DNA of 38,930 nt from Oceanisphaera litoralis (GTDB lineage Bacteria > Pseudomonadota > Gammaproteobacteria > Enterobacterales > Aeromonadaceae): positions 1 through 38,930 of the forward strand of contig NZ_JAFBBE010000003.1 in the NCBI RefSeq assembly GCF_016907015.1, in the 5' to 3' direction. This document shows positions 26,350 to 34,974 of the stretch, piece by piece. The notes under the pieces were generated by a model. The model was not told the DNA's origin. It saw nothing but the letters and a program-made list of their open reading frames with translations, and searched no databases. The stretch's first letter is position 1; the number at the start of each line of letters is the position of its first letter. A program made the translations under genes and the position numbers.

Positions 26350-26846
26350 ATGTTTATTATCCGCACGAGGATAAACAAAGCCGCCAGTGCGGCCAGCAGG
26401 GCGAAAATACCCATCAGCCACTGGGGCATACTGAAGCCCAGCCAGATCCAGGAGGCATCGGCGCAGTCGCCAGTGGGATGAAACAGGGCCGGCCACCAGC
26501 GATCCAGTGCCAGCCAGTCCGGGAATTCCGCGAAACTGGAGCACTGATTAAAGGGGGAGGGATTGAGTTGATAACCGACATGTACTTTTGCCAGCCAGAA
26601 CCCCTTGACCGACGCCGCCAGCCAGGCAGCCAGGGCAAAACCGCTGACCAGCCCGTTGCGTGGCGCCAGCCAGCCGAGCCCCCCTGCCAGTATCACGCCG
26701 GCAAGGGCTGCTCTTTGATAGACACACATCACACAGGGATGCAGGCCCTGTATATATTGAAAAAACAGCGCTGCGGCCAACAGTGAGCCGGCGGCGAGGG
26801 TCAAGAGACCCCAGGCAAAACGGGTGCGTGAAAAGGCGTACAGCAT
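26334..26846 (-). CDS. dsbB: Disulfide bond formation protein DsbB
   Basis: DsbB, 170 aa, inner-membrane quinone reductase that reoxidises DsbA. It has four transmembrane helices; the redox pairs are Cys38/Cys41 (PCVMC) and Cys102/Cys128 (FNQCSS and TGDCAD), matching the E. coli pattern 41/44 and 104/130. I start at 26846, where GAGGAA precedes the ATG and MLYAFSRTRFAWGLL matches the family; the open frame to 27041 is not used. It is divergent from fadR. Confidence 0.95.
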   Translation of the reverse strand: MLYAFSRTRFAWGLLTLAAGSLLAAALFFQYIQGLHPCVMCVYQRAALAGVILAGGLGWLAPRNGLVSGFALAAWLAASVKGFWLAKVHVGYQLNPSPFNQCSSFAEFPDWLALDRWWPALFHPTGDCADASWIWLGFSMPQWLMGIFALLAALAALFILVRIINMRREA

Positions 26847-26893
26847 CGGTTCCTCATGGCGTTCGGGATGAATGACAGTTGGCAGGGGCAGGG

Positions 26894-26923
26894 TTGTGGG
26901 GAACTGGTCGGCTCTGTTATTAT
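26894..26923 (+). promoter_or_regulatory. fadR promoter with FadR-like operator
   Basis: AACTGGTCGGCTCTGTT (26902-26918) matches the FadR operator consensus AGCTGGTCCGAYNTGTT, as I remember it, at 14 of 17 positions. It lies between a possible -35 TTGTGG (26894-26899) and a -10 TATTAT (26918-26923). FadR bound here should block its own promoter; acyl-CoA would release it. It could also influence divergent dsbB. Confidence 0.7.
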
Positions 26924-26969
26924 CGCCCATCAATCTTGCCTGTCGTAACAAATTTAACAGAGTGGTTTC

Positions 26970-27683
26970 ATGGTCATCAAGGCACAAAGCCCCGCCAATT
27001 TTGCAGAACAATATATCATAGAATCCATCTGGAACGGCCACTTTCCCCCTGGCTCCATACTCCCCGCCGAGCGGGAGTTATCGGAGCTGATCGGGGTGAC
27101 CCGCACGACCCTGCGTGAGGTGCTGCAGCGTCTGGCGCGGGACGGTTGGCTGACCATACAGCACGGTAAGCCGACCCGGGTGAATAACTTCTGGGAAACC
27201 TCCAGCCTCAATATTCTGGAAACCCTGGCGCGCCTCGATGAAGACAAGATGCCGGAGTTGATTGACCATCTGTTGTCTGCCCGCACCCATATCAGCAGTA
27301 TTTTTATTCGTGGCGCGGTAAAAAATGATCCGGAACGCGTGATAACGGCCGTCGCCGCGCTGGAACAACTGGCCGACGAGGCCGATGCCTTTGCCGCCTA
27401 TGACTATGAATTGCATCATCAGCTGGCTTTTGCTTCCGGCAATCCCATCTACGCCCTGATCCTTAACGGTTTCAAGGGATTGTACTGTCGGGTGGGGCGC
27501 TGTTATTTTTCGCAGCCGGCGGCGCGTCAGCTGGCGGCGGATTATTATCGCGCCCTTGCCGGCCTTGCGCACAACGGCAACCTCGAGGCAGTGGCCGAGC
27601 TGGTACGGGAGTATGGTAAAAATTCGGGCCAGTTATGGTTTGATATGCGAGAGCATATGCCGGACGGTCTGGCCCCGCAGTGA
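26970..27683 (+). CDS. fadR: Fatty acid metabolism regulator FadR
   Basis: GntR-family regulator, 237 aa. The N-terminal winged helix (about 1-75) has [41 protein letters not shown] with the recognition helix TRTTLRE. The C-terminal helical domain (about 80-230) binds long-chain acyl-CoA, which weakens DNA binding. In E. coli it represses beta-oxidation and activates fabA/fabB. All expected regions are present. The gene stands opposite dsbB and is followed by a bidirectional terminator. Confidence 0.96.
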   Translation: MVIKAQSPANFAEQYIIESIWNGHFPPGSILPAERELSELIGVTRTTLREVLQRLARDGWLTIQHGKPTRVNNFWETSSLNILETLARLDEDKMPELIDHLLSARTHISSIFIRGAVKNDPERVITAVAALEQLADEADAFAAYDYELHHQLAFASGNPIYALILNGFKGLYCRVGRCYFSQPAARQLAADYYRALAGLAHNGNLEAVAELVREYGKNSGQLWFDMREHMPDGLAPQ

Positions 27684-27684
27684 T

Positions 27685-27713
27685 AAAAACGCCTCCATGA
27701 CGGAGGCGTTTTT
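27685..27713. terminator. Bidirectional terminator between fadR and ycgB
   Basis: AAAAACGCCTCC and GGAGGCGTTTTT form an 11-12 bp stem around a five-base loop, with T-runs on both strands. It ends fadR on the plus strand and ycgB on the minus strand. Confidence 0.93.
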
Positions 27714-27726
27714 GATTCGGCGATGT

Positions 27727-29292
27727 TTATTCGGTGATGGGTCGCTCCGGGCAGCGACCTATGATGATGGCATTGCCATCCGGCTCTTCCTGCTCCAGCA
27801 CCACATTAAAGCCCCACAGACGATGCACATGTTTCAGTACCTGATGGTGTGAATCCGCCAGCGGAATGCGGTTGTGCGGCACATGCCTCAGGGTGAGGGA
27901 GCGATCGCCTTTCACTTCCACGTTATGCACCTGAATATTGGGTTCGAGGTTGGACAGGTTATACTGATTGGACAGGGTCTGGCGCAGCTGGCGATAGCCC
28001 TGCTCGTCGTGGATGGCCGAAATTTCCAGATAATTGCGGGTATCGTCGTCGGCCACCGCGAACAGGTGCAAGTCACGCATCACCTTGGGTGACAAAAACT
28101 GGCTGATGAAGCTTTCGTCCTTGAAGTTCTCCATGGCAAAGTGCAGGGTTTTGACCCAGTCGGATCCGGCAATGTCCGGAAACCAGGCCCTGTCTTCAGC
28201 GGTGGGGTGCTCGCAGATACGGCGCAAGTCCTGAAACATGGAAAAGCCCAGCGCATAGGGGTTGATACCGGAATAATACTTGCTGTTATAGGGCGGCTGA
28301 AAGATGACGTTGGTATGGTTGTGCAATACTTCCATGATGAAACGGTCGGTTACCAGCCCTTCGTCATACATATGCTGGGTAATGGTGTAGTGCCAGAAGG
28401 TGGCCCAGCCTTCATTCATCACCTGGGTCTGCTTCTGCGGATAGAAATACTGGCTTATCTTGCGCACGATACGCACGATTTCCCGCTGCCAGGGCTCGAG
28501 CAGGGGGGCGTGTTTCTCGATGAAATACAGAATGTTTTCTTCCGGCTCCAGGGGATAACGGCGTTTCTTTTCCTGCTTGGCGTCATCCATGCGCGGCAGG
28601 GTTTTCCATAGCTCGTTGACCTGGGTCTGCAGATAGGCCTCGCGGGCTTTCTGGCGCCGGCGCTCTTCGGCCAGAGACAGTTTTTGTGGCCGCTTGTATC
28701 TGTCTACCCCGTAGTTCATAAGCGCATGGCAGCTATCGAGGATGGACTCCACTTCGGCGACCCCGTATTTTTCTTCGCACTCGGTGATGTAGTGTTTTGA
28801 AAACAGCAGGTAGTCGATAATGGACTCGGCATCGGTCCAGGTCGTGAACAGATAGTTGTTCTTAAAGAAGGAGTTATGACCATAGCAGGCATGGGCGATA
28901 ACCAGGGCCTGCATCGGCATGGTGTTCTCTTCCATCAGGTACGCGATACAGGGGTTGGAGTTGATGACGATTTCATAGGCCAGACCCATCTGACCACGCT
29001 TGTAATGTTGCTCGGTCTGAATGAATTTTTTGCCGTAAGACCAGTGATGGTAGCCAATGGGCATACCGATGCTGGAGTAGGCATCCATCATCTGCTCGCC
29101 GGTGATGATCTCTATCTGGTTGGGATAGGTGCTCATGCCATAACTCTCGGCAATGCGGGCTATCTCCTTGTGGTAGGCCTCGAGTAACTCAAAGCTCCAG
29201 TCGGGACCATCACTGAGCGGGCGGAGAGTGGTCATTGCTTCAGAGGTTGTTGCATTAGACATAGTTACCTCAGACATAGTTACCTCAGACAT
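27727..29292 (-). CDS. ycgB: SpoVR family protein YcgB (about 511-521 aa)
   Basis: SpoVR-like protein found with the YeaG/YeaH pair; in Bacillus SpoVR affects the spore cortex, in enterics the role is unclear but stress-linked. Hallmarks are YPNQIEIITGEQMMDAYSS, LAYEIVINSNPCIAYLMEENT, HACYGHNSFFKNNYLF, and QVMNEGWATFWHYTI with a metalloprotease-like HxxxH/E setting. The protein has three possible starts (29292, 29277, 29262) because a 15-bp repeat duplicates the ribosome site and ATG; each adds MSEVT. The first start is eight bases after the yeaH stop. It is third in the yeaG-yeaH-ycgB operon. Confidence 0.93.
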   Translation of the reverse strand: MSEVTMSEVTMSNATTSEAMTTLRPLSDGPDWSFELLEAYHKEIARIAESYGMSTYPNQIEIITGEQMMDAYSSIGMPIGYHHWSYGKKFIQTEQHYKRGQMGLAYEIVINSNPCIAYLMEENTMPMQALVIAHACYGHNSFFKNNYLFTTWTDAESIIDYLLFSKHYITECEEKYGVAEVESILDSCHALMNYGVDRYKRPQKLSLAEERRRQKAREAYLQTQVNELWKTLPRMDDAKQEKKRRYPLEPEENILYFIEKHAPLLEPWQREIVRIVRKISQYFYPQKQTQVMNEGWATFWHYTITQHMYDEGLVTDRFIMEVLHNHTNVIFQPPYNSKYYSGINPYALGFSMFQDLRRICEHPTAEDRAWFPDIAGSDWVKTLHFAMENFKDESFISQFLSPKVMRDLHLFAVADDDTRNYLEISAIHDEQGYRQLRQTLSNQYNLSNLEPNIQVHNVEVKGDRSLTLRHVPHNRIPLADSHHQVLKHVHRLWGFNVVLEQEEPDGNAIIIGRCPERPITE

Positions 29293-29301
29293 AGTTACCT
29301 C
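29257..29301 (-). repeat. 15-bp tandem repeat triplicating the ycgB ribosome site and start codon
   Basis: On the minus strand GAGGTAACTATGTCT occurs three times without a mismatch. Each unit has GAGG, five bases, then ATG, all in one frame. The first GAGG overlaps the yeaH stop codon. Confidence 0.95.
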
Positions 29302-30568
29302 ATGCCGCTTGTTTCTTGAACAGTTCCCTGAATACGGGATAAATGTCTTCTACCGCACGAATATGTTCCATGGCAAAGTTGGGAAACTGGCGGGCGATGG
29401 ACTCGTATTCGTGCCAGAGTGTCTGGTGCGCCCGGTTGGTAATTTCTATATAGGCGTAATAACGCACAAAAGACATGATGTCGTTTTGCAGCAACTGTTT
29501 GCACAACGGCGAGTCGTCGGCCCAATTATCGCCATCGGATGCCTGCGCCGCATAGATGTTCCATTGATCCGCAGGATAACGGGCTTCCATGACCTCTTTC
29601 ATCAGTTGCAGGGCACTGGAGACAATGGTGCCCCCGGTTTCCTGGGAGTAGAAAAACTCCTGTTCGTCCACTTCCTTGGCCTGGGTATGGTGGCGGATAA
29701 ACACCACCTCGACATTTTTATAGGTCCGGGTCAGGAACAGATAGAGCAACAGATAAAAGCGCTTGGCCATGTCCTTGGTGGCCTGATCCATGGAACCCGA
29801 CACATCCATCAGGCAGAACATGACCGCCTGAGTCGAAGGAATGGGGCGCTGCACAAAGTTGTTGAAGCGCAGATCGAAGGTGTCGATAAAGGGCACGGCG
29901 GCGATGCGCCGTTTTAGCTCGACAATTTGTTCTTCGATATCCTGTATGCGGGCATAGTTTTCGGTGGGATGTTTGCCGAGTTCGGCCAGCTCCCGCTCCA
30001 GTTCGGCCACGGTTTTTTTCTTGCCTACCTGCAGTGCCATGCGCCGGGCCAGAGACTGGCGCAGCGATCGCACTATGTTGATGTTGGCCGGCACGCCGTC
30101 TGCGGTATAGCCGGCCCGGAAGGTTTTCATTTCGCTTATTTTGTTGAGCTTGTTTTTTTCCAGATTTGGCAGCTCCAGACCATCGAACAGCAGGTCGAGA
30201 TATTCTTCCTTGGAGATCTGGAAGACAAAATCGTCCTCGCCTTCGCCCTGATTGCTGGCGTCGCCCTGGCCACTGCCGCCTGCGCCGCCACCGGCAGGAC
30301 GATCGATCCGGTCGCCGGTAACAAACTGATCATTCCCCGGGTGTACCTGGTCCCGATGGCCACCCTTGCCCTGATGAAACAGCGGCTCCGAGATATCGCG
30401 GGTAGGAATGGAGACACTTTCCCCCTTGTCGATATCCTGAATGCTGCGTTTGAGTACCGCATCTGACACCGCTTTTTTCAGTTGTTGTTGGTAGCGGCGG
30501 ATAAAGCGCTGCCGGTTAACAGCGCTCTTGTTGCGGCCATTTAGTCGTCTGTCGATAAAATGCGCCAT
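29300..30568 (-). CDS. yeaH: YeaH/YhbH family protein (422 aa)
   Basis: UPF0229 protein that works with the YeaG kinase. [26 protein letters not shown] is the family start; a Gly/Ser-rich linker ([18 protein letters not shown]) lies near 95; the C-terminal half is VWA-like with the MIDAS motif [13 protein letters not shown] near 246 and [29 protein letters not shown] use the ATG at 30568 (GGGGGA before it) instead of the GTG at 30583. It follows yeaG by 23 bases and its stop overlaps the repeat before ycgB. Confidence 0.95.
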   Translation of the reverse strand: MAHFIDRRLNGRNKSAVNRQRFIRRYQQQLKKAVSDAVLKRSIQDIDKGESVSIPTRDISEPLFHQGKGGHRDQVHPGNDQFVTGDRIDRPAGGGAGGSGQGDASNQGEGEDDFVFQISKEEYLDLLFDGLELPNLEKNKLNKISEMKTFRAGYTADGVPANINIVRSLRQSLARRMALQVGKKKTVAELERELAELGKHPTENYARIQDIEEQIVELKRRIAAVPFIDTFDLRFNNFVQRPIPSTQAVMFCLMDVSGSMDQATKDMAKRFYLLLYLFLTRTYKNVEVVFIRHHTQAKEVDEQEFFYSQETGGTIVSSALQLMKEVMEARYPADQWNIYAAQASDGDNWADDSPLCKQLLQNDIMSFVRYYAYIEITNRAHQTLWHEYESIARQFPNFAMEHIRAVEDIYPVFRELFKKQAA

Positions 30569-30591
30569 AATTTCCCCCAACACTCATTTCG

Positions 30592-32514
30592 TTAAGTTGA
30601 CTTGCGTACCCGCAGATACCATTCCGACAGCAGTCGCACCTGCTTGCGGGTGTAGCCTTTTTCCATCATCCGGGCGACGAAGTCGTCGTGCTTTTTCTGC
30701 TCGTCGGCACTGGTCTTGGAGTTGAAGGAAATGACCGGCAGCAACTCTTCCGTATTGGAGAACATTTTCTTCTCGATAACGGTTCTGAGCTTCTCGTAAC
30801 TGGTCCAGTTGGGGTTTTTACCGGCATTGTTGGCCCGGGCCCGCAAGACGAAATTGACGATTTCGTTACGGAAGTCCTTGGGGTTACTGATGCCGGCCGG
30901 CTTCTCTATTTTTTCCAGTTCGGCATTGAGCGCCGAACGGTCGAACAGCTGGCCGGTTTCCGGGTCCCTATACTCCTGATCCTGAATCCAGAAGTCGGCA
31001 TAGATGACGTAGCGGTCGAAGATGTTCTGACCATATTCGGAGTAGGACTCAAGGTAGGCGGTCTGAATCTCCTTGCCGATAAACTCCACGTATTTGGGGA
31101 TCAGATAACCCTTGATGAACTCCAGATAATGGTCGTGGACGTCTTGCGGGAACTGTTCCCGTTCTATCTGTTGTTCCAGTACATAAAACAGGTGCACCGG
31201 GTTGGCGGCGACTTCGGCGTGGTCGAAGTTGAATACCCGCGACAGTATCTTGAAGGCGAAACGGGTAGAAAGGCCATTCATGCCTTCGTCGACCCCGGCG
31301 TAATCCCGATACTCCTGGTACGACTTGGCCTTGGGATCCGTGTCTTTCAGGCTTTCGCCGTCATAGACGCGCATCTTGGAATACAGGCTGGAGTTTTCCG
31401 GCTCCTTCAGACGCGACAGCACGGTGAACTGACCCAGCGTCTCCAGGGTGCCCGGAGCGCACTTGGCGGTAGACAGCTCACTGTTGGTCAGCAGTTTCCG
31501 GTAGATCTCCACCTCTTCGGTGACCCGCAGGCAGTAGGGTACCTTGACGATGTAAACCCGGTCGAGAAAGGCTTCGTTGTTCTTGTTGTGTTTGAAGTGC
31601 TGCCATTCCGACTCGTTGGAGTGAGCCAGAATAATGCCTTCGAAGGGCAGGGCAGAGAGCCCCTCGGTACCGTTATAGTTACCTTCCTGGGTTGCGGTCA
31701 GCAGAGGGTGCAGTACCTTGATGGGCGCCTTGAACATCTCCACGAACTCCATCATGCCCTGGTTGGCCTTGCAGAGTGCGCCGGAGTAGGAATAGGCGTC
31801 GGCATCATCCTGGGCATAATGCTCCAGCTTGCGGATATCGACCTTACCCACCAGAGAAGAAATGTCCTGGTTGTTGTCATCGCCCGGCTCGGTTTTGGCG
31901 ACGGCAATCTGGTCGAGCACCGAAGGATAGACTTTTTCTACCTTGAAGCGGGAGATGTCACCGCCGTATTCATGCAGTCGCTTCACTGCCCAGGGTGACA
32001 TTATGGGTCGCAGATAGCGGCGTGGAATACCGTAATCCTGCTCCAGCATGGGGCCGTCTTCCGTGGCATCGAACAGACAGAAAGGGTGATCATTGACCGG
32101 TGATCCCTTGAGCCGGTAAATAGGTACCTTCTGCATCAATCCCTTGAGACATTCGGCCAGCGAGGATTTACCACCCCCCACCGGACCCAGCAGATACAGT
32201 ATCTGTTTCTTTTCTTCCAGTCCCTGAGCGGCGTGCTTCAGGTAGGACACAATCTGCTCGATGCTTTCCTCCATGCCGTAAAACTCGGCGAAAGCAGGAT
32301 AGCGGGCAATCACCCGGTTAGAAAAGAGTCGGCTGAATCTGGGCACCTGTGCGGTGTCGATCATCTCCGGCTCGCCGATGGCCATCAAGAGGCGCTCGGA
32401 GGCCGAGGCATAACAGGCCTTGTCTTCCCGGCACATGTCCAGAAATTCCAGCAGGCCGTACTCCTCTTCTTTTGCCTTCTCGTAGCGCGTTTGGTAGTGC
32501 TCGAATATACCCAT
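30592..32514 (-). CDS. yeaG: Serine protein kinase YeaG/PrkA (640 aa)
   Basis: AAA-type protein with a C-terminal kinase-like region, induced in E. coli by starvation and stationary phase. YLLGPVGGGKSSLAECL (Walker A, near 109) and the PrkA N-terminal AAA domain fill the first two thirds; the C-terminal third contains ISNPKDFRNEIVNFVLRARANNAG. The length is close to the E. coli protein (644). I start at MGIFEHYQTRYEKAKEEEYG (32514), with AGGGGAT before it. First gene of the operon; no sigma-54 motif is visible on its side of the upstream region. Confidence 0.96.
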   Translation of the reverse strand: MGIFEHYQTRYEKAKEEEYGLLEFLDMCREDKACYASASERLLMAIGEPEMIDTAQVPRFSRLFSNRVIARYPAFAEFYGMEESIEQIVSYLKHAAQGLEEKKQILYLLGPVGGGKSSLAECLKGLMQKVPIYRLKGSPVNDHPFCLFDATEDGPMLEQDYGIPRRYLRPIMSPWAVKRLHEYGGDISRFKVEKVYPSVLDQIAVAKTEPGDDNNQDISSLVGKVDIRKLEHYAQDDADAYSYSGALCKANQGMMEFVEMFKAPIKVLHPLLTATQEGNYNGTEGLSALPFEGIILAHSNESEWQHFKHNKNNEAFLDRVYIVKVPYCLRVTEEVEIYRKLLTNSELSTAKCAPGTLETLGQFTVLSRLKEPENSSLYSKMRVYDGESLKDTDPKAKSYQEYRDYAGVDEGMNGLSTRFAFKILSRVFNFDHAEVAANPVHLFYVLEQQIEREQFPQDVHDHYLEFIKGYLIPKYVEFIGKEIQTAYLESYSEYGQNIFDRYVIYADFWIQDQEYRDPETGQLFDRSALNAELEKIEKPAGISNPKDFRNEIVNFVLRARANNAGKNPNWTSYEKLRTVIEKKMFSNTEELLPVISFNSKTSADEQKKHDDFVARMMEKGYTRKQVRLLSEWYLRVRKST

Positions 32515-32842
32515 GGCTTTATCCCCTATAAATCCGGCTCTGACGTTTACAACAGAAGAAAGAGCCTGGCGCACACATATTTCATTCCCTTACTGAAAGG
32601 TTAGACAGGATTTCTCTATTACGCTTGTGTAACATTCAGAAATAACGAAGAATTTGTGGCATCAACCCTGTTGAACTCTCTGCCGAACTCTCTGTCGGAC
32701 AAGGCTTTTTTTGCCAGAAAACAGGGGGCCTCTGTTGCGGATGCGCTTGAATCCCAAAGGTAACATCCAATGATTACCTTTACGTTATCGTCACCGTGGT
32801 GCTCATTTGATGTTCAATTGAGTAATTCGTGATCTATTTACG
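32515..32842. other. Intergenic region upstream of yeaG
   Basis: No coding frame is convincing. The yeaG promoter must lie here on the minus strand, but I see only weak -10-like sites. The sequence is AT-rich and contains GAACTCTCTGCC/GAACTCTCTGTC as a short direct repeat (about 32673-32698). Confidence 0.5.
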
Positions 32843-32871
32843 TTGACTTCACATTTTCGTCCAGTTAGATT
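32843..32871 (+). promoter_or_regulatory. Orphan sigma-70 promoter
   Basis: TTGACT (32843-32848), a 17-base spacer and TAGATT (32866-32871). No coding gene follows before the terminator at 32968, so it would drive a short untranslated transcript. Confidence 0.5.
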
Positions 32872-32877
32872 GAACCA

Positions 32878-32993
32878 GCACTGGGGCCTGACCATTTGCC
32901 TCAACTGAGTAAGCAAGTTGTTCGGTGCCAGGTGTCGCTCTGTTTAAGCACGTTTCCGTTTGTTTTGCCCTCGCTCGCGAGGGTTTTCTTTTT
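32878..32993 (+). ncRNA. Candidate small RNA of about 115 nt
   Basis: The interval runs from the predicted start of the orphan promoter to the end of a strong terminator. It has no ORF with a ribosome site. CCTGACC and GGTGCCAGG can form a hairpin, and a U-rich stretch (GTTTCCGTTTGTTTTG) precedes the terminator, as in Hfq-bound sRNAs. No known sRNA family is recognised. Confidence 0.4.
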
Positions 32994-32994
32994 T
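32968..32994 (+). terminator. Orphan rho-independent terminator
   Basis: CCCTCGC and GCGAGGG form a 7-bp stem with a two-base loop (the stem could open to a larger loop), followed by TTTTCTTTTTT. No plus-strand protein gene lies upstream within 500 bases. Confidence 0.85.
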
Positions 32995-33123
32995 CTGTAG
33001 ATGCAAAAAATCAGTATTTACGTTTACGTAAGTAAGTACATGCCGGTGATCATGTATTCAAAAATTTGATGTTGTTGTGCGCCGATTTCTCTCTGCCTAC
33101 CTTAATCTCAACACTCAGCAGTT

Positions 33124-33183
33124 TCAGCCACGGTGTTGCTTGATGCTGCGCTCCCGGTGGGCGGCTAATTCGTTGGTATTCAT
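33124..33183 (-). pseudogene. Possible 5' stump of a gene divergent from lysR
   Basis: A 19-codon frame reading MNTNELAAHRERSIKQHRG starts eight bases after GAGGGAG and stops at TGA. The start resembles the first residues of some aminotransferases, but nothing family-like follows. It may be the start of a deleted gene that lay opposite the lysR stump, or chance. Confidence 0.25.
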
Positions 33184-33236
33184 TGTGGCACTCCCTCAGG
33201 CTCTGGTTATGACAGTGACGGAGAGGAATGTGTTAG

Positions 33237-33293
33237 ATGATTAAGTTTCAGCAGCTCAACGCCTTCAAGGCCGTCTATGAGCTTGGCACCATG
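33237..33293 (+). pseudogene. 5' stump of a LysR-family regulator gene
   Basis: GAGAGGAA precedes an ATG, and the frame reads MIKFQQLNAFKAVYELGTM, the exact start pattern of LysR-type helix-turn-helix domains. After about 19 codons the similarity ends and the frame stops at a TGA near 33341. The rest of the gene is gone; the sequence continues in the middle of an oxidoreductase gene. Confidence 0.75.
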
Positions 33294-33295
33294 AT

Positions 33296-33868
33296 ACTAC
33301 CAACCACGTCATCATGTACTGAACATAGAGACCACGCATGATGGCTTTGTGCTGCATACGGAGCAGGGGCCGATACGGGCCGGGCAGCTGGTATTGGCGG
33401 CGGGGCTCGATAATCGCCGGCTGGCGCCCATGGTCGGGTTGTCACAACCCCTGACTCCCCAGCGGGGCCAGCTGCTGATCACCGAGCGCCTGCCGAGGTT
33501 ACTGAATTATCCGTCCATCTATCTGCGTCAGACCGGGGAGGGAGCCATCCAGATCGGCGACTCGTCCGAGCAGGTCGGCCTGGATGACGATAATACCCCG
33601 CAGGTGATGGCGCAGCTGGCCCGGCGTGCTATTTCCTTGCTGCCTGCATTGCGCCACCGGCACATAGTACGAGGCTGGGGAGCACTCAGGGTGTTGAGTC
33701 CGGATGGCTATCCGGTGTATGAGCAAAACCGGACACCGGGGCCGCAGGTCCATGCCTTCAGCTCTCACAGCGGCGTCACCCTGGCAGCGGTGCACGCCCT
33801 GACGCTGGCGCCGATGCTGATGGAGCCCGTTACTGGATGTCTTCACTCCCCAACGATTCAAGGATTAA
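33296..33868 (+). pseudogene. Truncated FAD-dependent amine/D-amino-acid oxidoreductase (HcnC/DadA-like)
   Basis: The frame opens without a start in HHVLNIETTHDGFVLHTEQG and continues through RAGQLVLAAGLDNRRLAPMVG, PQRGQLLITERLP, YLRQTGEGAIQIGDS, and the C-terminal FAD-contacting RGWGALRVLSPDGYPVYEQ and HAFSSHSGVTLAAVHALTLAP. This is the C-terminal half of a DAO-type flavoenzyme. Near 33830-33838 the frame shifts: the natural end DVFTPQRFKD* (stop 33866-33868) is in another frame. Both ends are therefore damaged. It sits four bases before the [2Fe-2S] gene, the order of hcnABC-like and D-hydroxyproline dehydrogenase clusters. Confidence 0.8.
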
Positions 33869-33871
33869 GCC

Positions 33872-34189
33872 ATGTTCAAGGATGTCAGCGGGCAGCAGCG
33901 CCCCTTGCAGACCCTTTATGTCGACGATCAACCCCGGCAGATACCCGCCGGCTATACGGTCGCCGCTGCCTTGCTGGCGCTGGGATACAAGGCCAATCGC
34001 ACCAGCTCCATTTCCGGCAGTCCACGGGGTCCTTATTGCATGATGGGGGCTTGTTTCGAATGCCTGGTCGAGATCGACGGCATCCCCAATCGACAGGGGT
34101 GCCTGATCGAGGTGCAGCCGGAGATGCGCGTTCGGTTGTTCTTGCCGAAAGAGCAGGATTCCGGAGAGGAGCTCGATGATGGATGCTGA
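33872..34189 (+). CDS. (2Fe-2S)-binding protein, HcnA-like subunit (105 aa)
   Basis: Small ferredoxin-like subunit with an intact cluster motif: GPYCMMGACFECLVEIDG followed by a Cys after NRQG (spacing C-x4-C-x2-C, then C about 12 later). The N-terminal DQPRQIPAGYTVAAALLALGY is typical of the electron-transfer subunit in HcnABC, opine oxidase and D-hydroxyproline dehydrogenase complexes. Its two partners on either side are broken, so the complex cannot work from this locus. The gene overlaps the next pseudogene by 14 bases. It is probably on its way to loss, though still open. Confidence 0.8.
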   Translation: MFKDVSGQQRPLQTLYVDDQPRQIPAGYTVAAALLALGYKANRTSSISGSPRGPYCMMGACFECLVEIDGIPNRQGCLIEVQPEMRVRLFLPKEQDSGEELDDGC

Positions 34190-34842
34190 TCTGGCCATTG
34201 TTGGCGCCGGCACAGCGGGCATGGCGGCGGCCATAGAGGCGGGTCGTCTGGGCCTGAAAACGGTGCTGCTGGACGAACAACCCCGGGTTGGCGGGCAGAT
34301 TTATCGCAACATAGGCTAGCCATCGCTGGCCGATCCCCGCATTCTGGGGCCCGACTATTACGCGGGACGCACCCTGGCTGACGAGGTTGCCGCCAGCGGC
34401 TGTCGGTATTTGCCGAATACCCAAGTATGGCAGCTCGACCGCGATGGTCGGGTGTATTACAGCCGGGAAGGAAAGGCCGCCTCAATACAGGCGAGTCAGG
34501 TAATGATTGCCAACGGTGCCCAGGAGCGACCCTTTCCCATCCCCGGCTGGACCTTGCCCGGTGTCATGACCGCCGGGTCGGCGCAAATTCTGTTGAAAAC
34601 CCCGGGGGTGGGGGCCGATGGCGCCGTGTTTGCCGGCTGCGGACCCCTGCTTTACCTGCTGCGGCATGGGGCCCTGCCAGGGGCGCCAGTGCGGGCTGCT
34701 GGTCTCGGAGCTGATGGCCCGATTGCAGGGGCAGAACGTAGAGAAGGGCGGCTATTACCGTCTGCGCGCTCCGGTAAAGCCCCTGACCCTGGACGAGCTG
34801 GCCAGTATGGATCAGCCACCGGAGCCGGCTTGGCGGGAGTAA
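34176..34842 (+). pseudogene. Degraded FAD/NAD(P)-oxidoreductase (HcnB-like) pseudogene
   Basis: The start MMDADLAIVGAGTAGMAAAIEAGR is an intact dinucleotide fold, but a TAG interrupts at 34317-34319 after QIYRNIG. The frame continues past it (RTLADEVAASGCRYLP, ANGAQERPFPIPGWTLPGVMTAGS) to about 34670. There a deletion joins it, in another frame, to the C-terminal Cys motif CGMGPCQGRQCGLLVSELMA and YYRLRAPVKPLTLDELASM, with a stop at 34840-34842. About half of the usual 470 residues are missing. Nonsense, frameshift and deletion together make this clearly dead. Confidence 0.9.
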
Positions 34843-34974
34843 ATCAGGCTCAGTTCTTGTCGATGGTAGCCAATCGGGTATTATTTGCGGGTGTTCTTTA
34901 TATGTGCCGGGCGACACTCGTTGTTGCCTGTTACTTTGAGGATGACCGACAGGCTCGATTGACGGAGAAGGCGT

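Noticed and set aside
26847-27041. N-terminal extension of DsbB
   Set aside because: It would overlap the fadR start and operator; DsbB normally begins at the ATG at 26846 with GAGGAA before it.
33281-33300. Sigma-54 -24 element (TTGGCAC)
   Set aside because: No matching TTGC at the right distance, and it lies inside the lysR coding stump.
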